A DNA stretch of 64,000 nt from Sediminispirochaeta bajacaliforniensis DSM 16054 (lineage in GTDB: Bacteria; Spirochaetota; Spirochaetia; DSM-16054; Sediminispirochaetaceae): contig NZ_KB899409.1 of the NCBI RefSeq assembly GCF_000378205.1, positions 183,949 to 247,948 on the forward strand, read 5' to 3'. Of the stretch, positions 36,091 to 44,711 are shown in pieces (positions within the stretch are counted from its first letter, which is position 1; each line of letters starts with the position of its first letter). The notes beneath the pieces were generated by a model. It made no database searches, was not told the DNA's origin, and worked only from the letters and a program-made list of their open reading frames with translations. The position numbers and the translations under genes are program-made.

Positions 36091-36566
36091 TGGAATTTCG
36101 CTTTCTTCTTAACGGTAAAGCGGTCACGGTCAATGCCGCTCCGGAACAGATGCTTATAAACGTCCTTCGCAACTTTTTTCATATAGCCTCTGTCAGACGA
36201 GGTTGCGAGGGAGGGCTATGCGGCATATGCTCGGTGCTGGTAGACGGCGTTCCCATCCAGTCCTGTCTCGTCCCCATGTTTCGTACCCCCGGGGCCGACA
36301 TCATCACCGAAGAGGGGTTGCGGGAAAAGAGGGAATACAAAGACCTTCTGGCTGCCTTTGCCGAGGCCGACTATCACCCCTGCGACTACTGCAGGCCCTC
36401 GACAATGCTCATCGCCTACAGCATTCTTGAACGAACTCTTGAACCAAAGGAAGCTGAAATTCTGGATGCTTTTTCCGGGAAGAGCTGTAGCTGCACCGAT
36501 CCTGAAAAGATTGTCAAGGCGATCAGGAGCGCAGGGCGTATCATAAAGGGGCATCTCCGTGCTTAG
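36090..36566 (+). CDS. Molybdenum-hydroxylase 2Fe-2S subunit
   Basis: A 158-residue iron-sulfur protein (CoxS/XdhC type). The plant-ferredoxin cluster ligands are in RGCEGGLCGICSVL and SCL. The second cluster ligands are in HPCDYCRPS and GKSCSCTDPEKI. All eight cysteines are present, unlike the diverged large subunit. It would pass electrons between the Mo site and FAD. The start ATG shares a base with the upstream stop (TAATG), with GGAGGAG just before it; the 3' end overlaps the FAD-subunit gene by 8 nt. Confidence 0.92.
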   Translation: MEFRFLLNGKAVTVNAAPEQMLINVLRNFFHIASVRRGCEGGLCGICSVLVDGVPIQSCLVPMFRTPGADIITEEGLREKREYKDLLAAFAEADYHPCDYCRPSTMLIAYSILERTLEPKEAEILDAFSGKSCSCTDPEKIVKAIRSAGRIIKGHLRA

Positions 36567-37419
36567 CGGTATCGCCCCAAGGGTCTTTTTGCCCGGCAAC
36601 ATGGCTGAACTCTTGGCCATCTATCGCCAAAATCCCAATGCCCTGCTCTGGGCCGGCGGAACAGCTATCGGCGGCCTACGAAAAAACGATCCCCAATATG
36701 CACGGCCCAAAAAGATCATCAGCCTTGCAATGGTGAGTGAGATTGCAAAGGTAAGCAGAACCGAACGTTATTTGGAAATAGGAGCCGCAGTTCCCTTCAA
36801 TAAGATCCTTCAGGTCGGTCAGCATGTACTGCCCACAGCCCTCAGCCAGGGGCTTTCGCTACTCCGCCCCATGCCCCTGAGAAATTTGGCAACCCTCGGA
36901 GGCAATCTTGCCGTACGGGGCCTGAGACTAAACGCATATCCGATTCTTCTTCTTCTGGATGCCCGCATAGAACTAAGAAGAGAGGGCAGAAATCGTTGGA
37001 TCACGATGCAGCGGCTCTTCGACCGGGCAGGTAACCCCAGCCTCGACAGCGGAGAACTCATCACCAGGATACGTATTCCCTTTGAAGAGTGGGACCTCGG
37101 TTATTTTCGCCAGATCGGAACACCAATGAACGACCTGCGGAGCTCTTTGAGCTTCTGCTGCACCGGGAAAATCGTCAAGGCGACGGTTTCCGATCTTCGC
37201 TGTGCCTTCGGTACCTTTTCGCCGCTGGTGATACGTAATCGCGAGCTGGAAGCCTTCCTTTCGGGCAAAAAGGTACCCTTTGCACGTAAGGAGCGTGAAG
37301 AAGCCCTCGCAATGATGGAAAAAACCATTGCCGAAAGCCCCGGAATATCATCCTTCCAGAAAAACAGGGCGCGGGAGCTTTTCGACTGGTTCATCCACGT
37401 GCTACGGGAACCGGACTAA
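36559..37419 (+). CDS. Molybdenum-hydroxylase FAD subunit
   Basis: A 286-residue flavoprotein of the CoxM/XdhB type. The FAD loops are WAGGTAIGGLRKND and PMPLRNLATLGGNLA; the C-terminal CO-dehydrogenase flavoprotein domain runs from about 165 to 285. The start is a GTG at 36559 with AAAGGGG upstream, 8 nt before the stop of the Fe-S subunit. The electron-transfer subunits look normal. This gene closes the three-gene set and the long plus-strand transcription unit that began at the NusG paralogue. Confidence 0.9.
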   Translation: MLSGIAPRVFLPGNMAELLAIYRQNPNALLWAGGTAIGGLRKNDPQYARPKKIISLAMVSEIAKVSRTERYLEIGAAVPFNKILQVGQHVLPTALSQGLSLLRPMPLRNLATLGGNLAVRGLRLNAYPILLLLDARIELRREGRNRWITMQRLFDRAGNPSLDSGELITRIRIPFEEWDLGYFRQIGTPMNDLRSSLSFCCTGKIVKATVSDLRCAFGTFSPLVIRNRELEAFLSGKKVPFARKEREEALAMMEKTIAESPGISSFQKNRARELFDWFIHVLREPD

Positions 37420-37481
37420 AATCCCCCCCATACTTTACAGAAGCAGGGAGAGCGGGGTATATTCACAAACAGAGGATCCAC

Positions 37482-40400
37482 ATGCCTGATTTTGTCCATT
37501 TACACAATCATACAGACTACAGCCTTCTCGACGGAGCCGCTCCAATCGATAAAATGGTGGAAAAAGCGGTCTCCTTCGGTATGAAACATCTTGCAATCAC
37601 CGATCACGGCAATATGTTCGGCGTTCTCCGATTTTATAAAGCGTGCAAGGCCCATGAGATCAACCCGCTCATCGGCTGCGAGGTCTATGTCGCCCCAGGT
37701 TCCCGCCACGTAAAAAACGGAAGCGAGAAAGGAAACCGGTACCAGCACCTGGTGCTTCTTGCCAGAAATAGCGAAGGCTATAAAAACCTTATCCAGCTCT
37801 GCAGCCGCGGCTATACCGAGGGGTTTTACTACAAACCGCGTATCGACGACGAGCTGCTCGAACAGTACAACGGCGGTCTGACCGCTCTTTCTGCGTGCCT
37901 TGCCGGGGCAATTCCGTCAATGATCATGAATGGAAAGGCCGAAGAAGCGGAGCAGAAGGCGAACTACTACCGTGAGCTGTTTGGAAAAGAACACTTTTTC
38001 CTCGAAATGCAGGACCACGGTATTCCCGAACAGAAGACCGTCAATAAAGAACTGGTTCGTATATCGAAGAAAACGGGAATCCCTCTGGTTGCAACCAACG
38101 ACATCCATTATCTCGATCGGGCCGATTCAAGTGCCCAGGATATTCTCCTCTGCATAGGAACCAACCGGAAGCGAAGGGAACAGGATCGGATGCGCTTCCA
38201 CTCCGATCAGTTCTACATGAAAAGTCAGGAAGAGATGGCGGAAACCTTCAGGGAAATTCCCGAGGCCCTGTCCAATACCCTGAGGGTTGCAGAACAGTGC
38301 AACCTGGAAATCGATCTCCCCGGGCCCATACTTCCCGAGTATGAGATACCTCCCGAATTCGAAAATCTCGGAGACTATCTCCGTCACCTCACCTTCGAAG
38401 GCCTAAAAAATCGTTATACGACCCTGACCGACGAAATTGTCCAGCGGGCCGAAAAGGAACTGGGAATCATTAACAGTATGCATTTTCCCGGCTACTTTCT
38501 CATCGTCTGGGACTTTATTCACTATGCAAAACAACACGGCATTCCCGTCGGCCCGGGACGGGGTTCCGGCGCCGGTTCCATCGTCGCCTACGCCCTGACC
38601 ATCACCGATATCGATCCCCTCAAGTATCAGCTGCTCTTCGAGCGGTTTCTCAACCCGGAACGGGTATCGATGCCCGACTTTGACGTTGACTTCTGCTTCG
38701 AACGACGTCAGGAGGTGATCGACTATGTCAACCGTAAATACGGTAAAGACAAGGTCGGACAGATTATCACCTTCGGGACCCTCAAGGCAAAGGCGGTGGT
38801 CAAGGATGTTGCCAGGGTTCTGGATATTCCTTTTGCCGAGGCGGATAAAATCAGCAAGCTGATTCCCAACGACCTCAAAATCACCATCGACAAGGCCCTG
38901 GAACAGGAACCGCAACTCAAAGAGCTTATGGACCAGGGAGGGGTCTACGGCGAGTTGATCGATGCAGCACGAAGGCTCGAGGGGCTTTCCCGCCACGCCT
39001 CCACCCACGCCGCCGGTGTGGTCATCGGCCGAAAAGCCCTGACCGAATATGTCCCCCTCTATCGAGACTCCAAGACCGGATCCATCTCCACCCAGTTCAC
39101 CATGGACCAGCTTGAGGAGTGCGGTTTGGTCAAGATGGACTTTCTCGGGCTGAAAACCCTTACCCTGATCAAACACACCGAAGACCTCATCCATCGCCGG
39201 GATAAAGATTTCGACATCGAAAGGGTCCCGGAGGATGATCCCGCCACCTTTACACTTCTGGGAGAGGGAAAGAGTACCTGTGTATTTCAGTTTGAAAGCT
39301 CAGGGATGCAGAACATCCTCAAACAGGCCCATCCGACCAGCATCGAAGATCTCATCGCCTTGAACGCCCTCTACAGGCCCGGACCGATGCAGTACATCCC
39401 CCAGTACATCGCATCCAAGAGCGGAGAGCAGGAGATTCGCTATCCGGATCCGAGCCTCGAAGAGGTACTCAAACCGACCTACGGTGTCATTGTCTACCAG
39501 GAACAGGTTATGCAGGTCGCTCAGATCATCGGTGGTTTCAGCCTCGGAAAAGCAGACATTCTCCGGCGGGCCATGGGAAAAAAGAAAGTCAAAGAGATGG
39601 CAAAGATGAAGGTCGAGTTCATCGAGGGGGCGGTAAAGAAGGGACATACAAAGGAACACGCCGACGAAATCTTCGAGATGCTCGTTCCCTTTGCCGGTTA
39701 CGGCTTCAACAAGAGCCATGCGGCTGCCTACTCGGTGGTGGCCTATAAAACCGCCTATCTAAAGGCAAACTATCCAGCCGAATTCATGGCCGCGAACCTT
39801 ACAAACGAAATAAACAACCCCGATAAACTTGCTTTCTACATCGGCGAGGCAAAGACCATGGGAATCGACCTTTTGCCTCCCGAAGTCAACATCTCCGAGA
39901 AAAATTTCTCGGTAAGCGATGGAAAGATCGTCTACGGCTTGATTGGCATCAAAAATGTCGGAACCAACGCAGTGGAAGAGATTGTCCGGGCCCGTGAAGA
40001 GGGGGGATCCTTTGAGGATATCTTCGATCTTCTGGATCGGGTCGATATGAAGACCGTAAACCGCAAGGTCCTGGAAACCTTGATAGAATGTGGCGCACTG
40101 GACAGTTTTGGTGTAAACCGCTCAACCCTTTTGGAGAACCTCGAACGGGTGATGGAGGTGGTAAGCAAAAAGAAAGAGGGCGAGCAATTCGGCCAGTCGA
40201 GCCTTTTCGACGATGGAAACGAAGAGGAGATGCCCTGGAAGATAGAACTTACTCCCGCAGAGCCCCTTCCAAAGATGGAGGTTTTACGAAGAGAGCGTGA
40301 GCTTCTCGGCTTCTATTTCTCGGGTCATCCCATGGACGACTTCAAGGACCGCTGGAAAAGTGCCGTCAATATCGACCTTTCCCGACCCAACCGTTTCATC

Positions 40401-40907
40401 CCCGAACGGACCTATACCCTCATCGCCATGGTGACATCCCTGAGAACCATTATCACGAAAAAAGGTCGGCCGATGGCCTTCCTCCAGCTGGAAGATTACA
40501 ACGGAAAGATCGAGTCTGTGGTCTTCAGTAAGCTGTGGGAGCAGATTCGGGACAAGGTTGAGACCGACGGGGTGATTGCCTGTACGGGAAAGATGGACCT
40601 CTCCCGGGGTGAGCCGAAACTGCTGCTGGAAAGTTTCTCCGATCCCTCGGAGATTGAGGTCAAAGGCGGCTATGAAGTCCATATAAGAATCGACAGGGGC
40701 CTCTGTACCGAGGAAAAACTGCTCGGTTTTCGTTCCTTTCTGGTGGATTTTCAGGGCGCCTGCCCCGTCTATTTTCACATAGTAAAGAAAAACGGTCAGG
40801 GCGAGACCATCATACAGGTAAACCGACAGATATCCCTCTCCTCGGAGGACGACGCCCTCGATCAAATCAGAAGCCATCCTCATATCGAAGATGTCTGGAC
40901 CGCATGA
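37482..40907 (+). CDS. dnaE: DNA polymerase III alpha subunit
   Basis: A 1141-residue replicative polymerase. PHP domain at the N-terminus (VHLHNHTDYSLLDGA), palm catalytic aspartates in MPDFDVDFCFE, the GPGRGSGAGSIVAY block, fingers with YRPGPMQYIP, tandem HhH region, and an OB-fold (about 985-1065). Length and order are those of DnaE1, not PolC. The ATG follows AGAGGAT. No intein is visible. A 62-nt gap separates it from the hydroxylase genes, long enough for its own promoter. Confidence 0.97.
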   Translation: MPDFVHLHNHTDYSLLDGAAPIDKMVEKAVSFGMKHLAITDHGNMFGVLRFYKACKAHEINPLIGCEVYVAPGSRHVKNGSEKGNRYQHLVLLARNSEGYKNLIQLCSRGYTEGFYYKPRIDDELLEQYNGGLTALSACLAGAIPSMIMNGKAEEAEQKANYYRELFGKEHFFLEMQDHGIPEQKTVNKELVRISKKTGIPLVATNDIHYLDRADSSAQDILLCIGTNRKRREQDRMRFHSDQFYMKSQEEMAETFREIPEALSNTLRVAEQCNLEIDLPGPILPEYEIPPEFENLGDYLRHLTFEGLKNRYTTLTDEIVQRAEKELGIINSMHFPGYFLIVWDFIHYAKQHGIPVGPGRGSGAGSIVAYALTITDIDPLKYQLLFERFLNPERVSMPDFDVDFCFERRQEVIDYVNRKYGKDKVGQIITFGTLKAKAVVKDVARVLDIPFAEADKISKLIPNDLKITIDKALEQEPQLKELMDQGGVYGELIDAARRLEGLSRHASTHAAGVVIGRKALTEYVPLYRDSKTGSISTQFTMDQLEECGLVKMDFLGLKTLTLIKHTEDLIHRRDKDFDIERVPEDDPATFTLLGEGKSTCVFQFESSGMQNILKQAHPTSIEDLIALNALYRPGPMQYIPQYIASKSGEQEIRYPDPSLEEVLKPTYGVIVYQEQVMQVAQIIGGFSLGKADILRRAMGKKKVKEMAKMKVEFIEGAVKKGHTKEHADEIFEMLVPFAGYGFNKSHAAAYSVVAYKTAYLKANYPAEFMAANLTNEINNPDKLAFYIGEAKTMGIDLLPPEVNISEKNFSVSDGKIVYGLIGIKNVGTNAVEEIVRAREEGGSFEDIFDLLDRVDMKTVNRKVLETLIECGALDSFGVNRSTLLENLERVMEVVSKKKEGEQFGQSSLFDDGNEEEMPWKIELTPAEPLPKMEVLRRERELLGFYFSGHPMDDFKDRWKSAVNIDLSRPNRFIPERTYTLIAMVTSLRTIITKKGRPMAFLQLEDYNGKIESVVFSKLWEQIRDKVETDGVIACTGKMDLSRGEPKLLLESFSDPSEIEVKGGYEVHIRIDRGLCTEEKLLGFRSFLVDFQGACPVYFHIVKKNGQGETIIQVNRQISLSSEDDALDQIRSHPHIEDVWTA

Positions 40908-40926
40908 CATCATCAAGGAGCAATGC

Positions 40927-41514
40927 ATGATTCTTGGATTGAAAATTTTTATCGGAGTACTTTCAGGATACCTTCTGCTCATATTGATCAGGGTGATGCT
41001 CACCTGGTTTCAGGGGGTCGATTACGGTAAAGCCTACCGTATCCTTGCAGCGGCCACCGACCCCTATCTCCGCATCTTCCAGAAGATCAAATTCCTTCGT
41101 TTTTCCGCGATCGACTTCTCTCCGGTAGCGGCTATGCTTGTCATCGTCGTACTGATCGATTTTGCATCCCAGTTCATCAGGGAGGGGAGACTGAGCCTCG
41201 GCATTGTTTTGGCAGTCATCACCTCCGCCCTATGGTCGGTCGTCTCCTTTCTGTTGAGTCTCTTCATCATTTTAACCGCCATACGATTTTTCATGGGGCT
41301 CAGCGGAGCCAATAGCGTGGGCCCCTTCGCCCGCACCGTGGATCTTCTAATCGCTCCTATCCTGGAAAAAACGCGAAGGCTTTTTTTCCGCAAACGATTT
41401 GTTACCTATAAGACCATCCTTGCAACCACAGGGGCCTCGCTTCTGGTTCTCTATATAGCGGGAAAAGTACTCTTCGGTCTGCTATACAACGTCCTGCAGG
41501 CCCTTCCGGTATAA
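40927..41514 (+). CDS. YggT-family membrane protein
   Basis: A 195-residue inner-membrane protein with about five hydrophobic helices. It looks like two YggT units end to end: each has a helix, a short stretch resembling D-P-Y-L-R-I-F or D-L-L-I-A-P-I-L, then another helix. Function is unknown; YggT proteins are tied to osmotic tolerance and, in some bacteria, to division. The ATG at 40927 has AAGGAG at correct spacing and overlaps nothing. It follows dnaE by 19 nt and precedes recG by 12 nt. Confidence 0.8.
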   Translation: MILGLKIFIGVLSGYLLLILIRVMLTWFQGVDYGKAYRILAAATDPYLRIFQKIKFLRFSAIDFSPVAAMLVIVVLIDFASQFIREGRLSLGIVLAVITSALWSVVSFLLSLFIILTAIRFFMGLSGANSVGPFARTVDLLIAPILEKTRRLFFRKRFVTYKTILATTGASLLVLYIAGKVLFGLLYNVLQALPV

Positions 41515-41526
41515 GTTCAAAGACAG

Positions 41527-43650
41527 ATGTTCCTGGGAGAGTTGCGCAAGCCGGTCACCGTGCTCCACGGAGTCGGTAAAAAAAGTACGGAAAGACTCGC
41601 CCGTCTTGGGGTAAGGCATATTGCCGATCTGCTCCGTCTGCTGCCCAGACAATGGGAGGACCGGAGCCGCCTTGTTCCCATAGTCCGGGCCACCGATGAC
41701 AGGCCCGCTCTCACCGTGGTGGAAATTGTCGCCCACGACTGGTTTGGAAAACCTCATAATCAAACGCTGAAGGTTTTTGTTCGGGATGAAACCTCAGTTG
41801 CCGTGCTGCTCTGCTTTAATCGGAATTTCCTGGCCGGAAAACTGCCTGTTGGTGCGCATATTCTCCTCTATGCACCGCTCCAGCATCGCTTTGGAGAACT
41901 TCAGGCAGCCTCCTTTGATTTCGTTCCCGCAGGGAAGTACCCCCTCACCAGGGAAGAGAATTATCTTAGCGAGGTGCCGAAGATCTCGGGACGAGGAGGC
42001 ATTGGTTCCATCCTGCCGGTATATCCCCTTACCGAGGGATTGACGCAAGGGGCTCTGCGAGACTTAATGCAGCAGGCGATGGAGGGCTTCGGCAAATTCG
42101 TGGATGATGAACTGCCTGAAGCAATACGCCGGGATTACGGACTGCCCCATCTTGCCGAGGCACTGATCATGATTCACCGTCCTCGCCGGATCGAAGAGCC
42201 GGAGGAGGGCCGCAAGGCCCTCGCCTTCAATGAGCTCTTTCATCTGCAATGTGCCGTCACAAGACGCGCGGCCCTTCGCAAACGCAGGGAACGTCCCTCC
42301 TTGGCCTTGGAAGCAGGCCTTGTCGATCGTTGTATCGGGGAACTTCCCTTTCCTCTCACCGCCGATCAGAAGCAGGCGGTCGGACAGATCATAGAAGATC
42401 TGAAACGGCCCTACCCCATGGCAAGGCTCCTGCAGGGGGATGTCGGATCGGGGAAAACCCTCACGGCCCTCCTTTCCGCCTTGCCGATCATCGAAGCGGG
42501 CTATCAGGTTGCCTTCATGGCACCGACCGAACTTCTTGCCCGTCAGCATGCGGAAAACAGCGCCAGAATACTTGCCCCTCTTGGGGTGAGAATAGCCCTG
42601 TTCACCGGAAGTATACCAAGCCCGGCAAGAAAGGAGCTTCTTGTCGCCCTTCAGGAGGGAGAAATCGATCTTGTGGTTGGGACCCATACCCTCTTCTCCT
42701 CTTCCGTTCGCTTTCGCCGCCTGCGCTACTGTATCATCGACGAACAGCATAAGTTCGGGGTTATGCAGCGGCAGGGACTTTTGGACAAGGGGGAATTTCC
42801 CGACCTTCTGACGATGACCGCCACGCCCATTCCCAGAACCATGGCTCTCACCGCCTTCGGAGACCTTGCGGTATCGGTCATCAAAACCATGCCGCCGGGA
42901 AGGAAACCGGTCATCACCCATCTTGCAAAGGTCGAAAACAGGCCGAAGGTCTATGCCGCGGTGGAGAAGGAACTCGAACGGGGGGGACAGGCCTATTTCG
43001 TCTACCCCCTGATCGAAGAGGGAAGCAGGGAAAAGATCGACAGTGCGGAGAGTATGTACCGTCTGCTGCGGGAGGAGATTTTTCCCCAAAGGAGGATCGC
43101 CCTTCTTCATTCCCGCATCGATGAGGAGATAAAGGAGCGGGAGATGGGACGGTTTCTTTCCGGAGAACTTGATATCCTTGTTGCAACCAGCGTCGTCGAG
43201 GTCGGCGTGGACGCCCCCAATGCCAGCTGCATGGTGATCGAACATGCGGAACAATTCGGGCTTTCGGCCCTGCATCAGCTCAGAGGACGGGTGGGCCGGA
43301 GCGACCGCCAATCCTATTGTTTCCTCGTTTTTTCCGAGGGTTTGACGGAAACGGGCAAGCAGCGGCTTCGCATCATGAAGGAAAATAACGACGGATTTGT
43401 CATTGCCGAGGAAGATCTGAAACTACGGGGACCAGGAGAGCTCTCGGGGATGAGGCAGGCGGGAGTTCTGAATCTTCAGTTTGCCGACCTGCTCAAAGAT
43501 GGGGAAATCCTCGAAGCAAGCAGAAAGGAGGCGACGGCTATCGTTTCGGGCGATTTAGAACTCGAACACGCCGATCATCAGGTTTTGAAGCGGCTCTACA
43601 CCGTCGCCCCTCCCTTTGATGATCTTGTCTCAATCGCCTCCGAAGGGTAG
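41527..43650 (+). CDS. recG: ATP-dependent DNA helicase RecG
   Basis: A 707-residue branch-migrating helicase that reverses stalled forks. The wedge/OB domain occupies about 1-250. Helicase motifs follow: Walker A QGDVGSGKT, GTHTLFSSS, the DEQH box in IIDEQHKFGVMQ, TMTATPIPRT, and the C-terminal VATSVVEVGVDAPNA and QLRGRVGRSDRQSYC. Full length. The ribosome site is weak; short spacing to the YggT-like gene suggests coupled expression. Confidence 0.96.
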   Translation: MFLGELRKPVTVLHGVGKKSTERLARLGVRHIADLLRLLPRQWEDRSRLVPIVRATDDRPALTVVEIVAHDWFGKPHNQTLKVFVRDETSVAVLLCFNRNFLAGKLPVGAHILLYAPLQHRFGELQAASFDFVPAGKYPLTREENYLSEVPKISGRGGIGSILPVYPLTEGLTQGALRDLMQQAMEGFGKFVDDELPEAIRRDYGLPHLAEALIMIHRPRRIEEPEEGRKALAFNELFHLQCAVTRRAALRKRRERPSLALEAGLVDRCIGELPFPLTADQKQAVGQIIEDLKRPYPMARLLQGDVGSGKTLTALLSALPIIEAGYQVAFMAPTELLARQHAENSARILAPLGVRIALFTGSIPSPARKELLVALQEGEIDLVVGTHTLFSSSVRFRRLRYCIIDEQHKFGVMQRQGLLDKGEFPDLLTMTATPIPRTMALTAFGDLAVSVIKTMPPGRKPVITHLAKVENRPKVYAAVEKELERGGQAYFVYPLIEEGSREKIDSAESMYRLLREEIFPQRRIALLHSRIDEEIKEREMGRFLSGELDILVATSVVEVGVDAPNASCMVIEHAEQFGLSALHQLRGRVGRSDRQSYCFLVFSEGLTETGKQRLRIMKENNDGFVIAEEDLKLRGPGELSGMRQAGVLNLQFADLLKDGEILEASRKEATAIVSGDLELEHADHQVLKRLYTVAPPFDDLVSIASEG

Positions 43651-43659
43651 CTTAGAAAG

Positions 43660-44193
43660 ATGAGAATTACCGGTGGAACATATCGAGGCCGCAGGGTGCG
43701 CTGCCCAAAGGGGGTCATCCGCCCCGCCATGGATCGTATGAGAGAGTCGATGTTCAGCATCCTCGGACCTCTCGACGGCTACTCGTTTCTCGACATCTTT
43801 TCGGGATCCGGTTTGGTCGGCATCGAAGCGGCAAGCAGGGGAGCCGAACCCGTCGTATTGGTGGAAAACGACAGGGGAAAACGGGAAACCATCCTGGAAA
43901 ACATCGAAATAGTTGAATCGAAGATATCCCTGGTGATGATGTCGGCGGAATCCTTTTTACGCCGTGGCAGGGGCTCGTTCGATATTATCTATCTCGATCC
44001 CCCCTTCCCCATGCCCGGAAAAATCGATCTCATCAAGAAGCTCTCCGATTCCTCACTTATAACGGACGAAACAAAGGTTCTGATCCACCATCCCGCCGAA
44101 GAACAGTGGCCGGATAAGGTCGGAACCCTTGTCTGCTACGATACACGACGCTACGGCAGGTCTTTGCTGCGATTTTTTCGTCCGGAAGTTTGA
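43660..44193 (+). CDS. rsmD: 16S rRNA (guanine966-N2)-methyltransferase
   Basis: A 177-residue SAM-dependent methyltransferase that modifies G966 of 16S rRNA during 30S assembly. MRITGGTYRGRRVRCPKG is the family N-terminus, RPAMDRMRESMFSIL the next block, DIFSGSGLVGIEAASRGA the SAM loop, and IIYLDPPFP the catalytic motif IV. Length is standard. It lies 9 nt after recG. Confidence 0.95.
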   Translation: MRITGGTYRGRRVRCPKGVIRPAMDRMRESMFSILGPLDGYSFLDIFSGSGLVGIEAASRGAEPVVLVENDRGKRETILENIEIVESKISLVMMSAESFLRRGRGSFDIIYLDPPFPMPGKIDLIKKLSDSSLITDETKVLIHHPAEEQWPDKVGTLVCYDTRRYGRSLLRFFRPEV

Positions 44194-44240
44194 CGGAAAG
44201 CGTCCTACTTTCACATACTTAGGTAAGGAGGAAGTACAAA

Positions 44241-44684
44241 ATGGAAACAATCAAAGACCTTCTGGCACAAAAGGGGGCCGATATCTGGTCGGTGAGGCCC
44301 GAGACTACGGTATTTCAGGCACTGAACCTGATGAGTGAGAAAAATGTCGGTGCGGTTGTCGTCCTTGACGAGCAGCAAAAGATGATCGGTATTTTTTCCG
44401 AACGCGACTATGCAAGAAAAACCATCGGAGCCATTGGAAGCCAAGAGTGTCCCCGCGACCTTCCCGTAAAGGAACTGATGACCACGGAGGTTGTCGCCAT
44501 AAAACCGGAGACGGGAGTCGAGACCTGCATGGCCCTGATGACGAAAAAACGATTCCGTCATCTTCCGGTAATGGAAAACAACGCACTGATTGGTATCATC
44601 TCCATCGGCGATATCGTTAAGGCGGTCATCACCGAAAAGGACTTCCTCATTGCAAAGATGGAACAATATATCTGGGACAATTGA
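44241..44684 (+). CDS. Tandem CBS-domain protein
   Basis: A 147-residue soluble protein made of one CBS pair (about 8-70 and 77-138), with no effector domain. Such Bateman modules bind adenine nucleotides and often regulate an unlinked partner. The blocks EKNVGAVVVLDEQQKMIGIFSERDYA and MTKKRFRHLPVMENN are typical in part. A strong AAGGAGG precedes the ATG. It converges on the EIIA-DAC gene with a 27-nt gap; a functional link between a nucleotide-binding module and a nucleotide-cyclase-like protein is tempting but unproven. Confidence 0.9.
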   Translation: METIKDLLAQKGADIWSVRPETTVFQALNLMSEKNVGAVVVLDEQQKMIGIFSERDYARKTIGAIGSQECPRDLPVKELMTTEVVAIKPETGVETCMALMTKKRFRHLPVMENNALIGIISIGDIVKAVITEKDFLIAKMEQYIWDN

Positions 44685-44711
44685 AGCAACAGGAAGCGGT
44701 AAAGCGGTACG

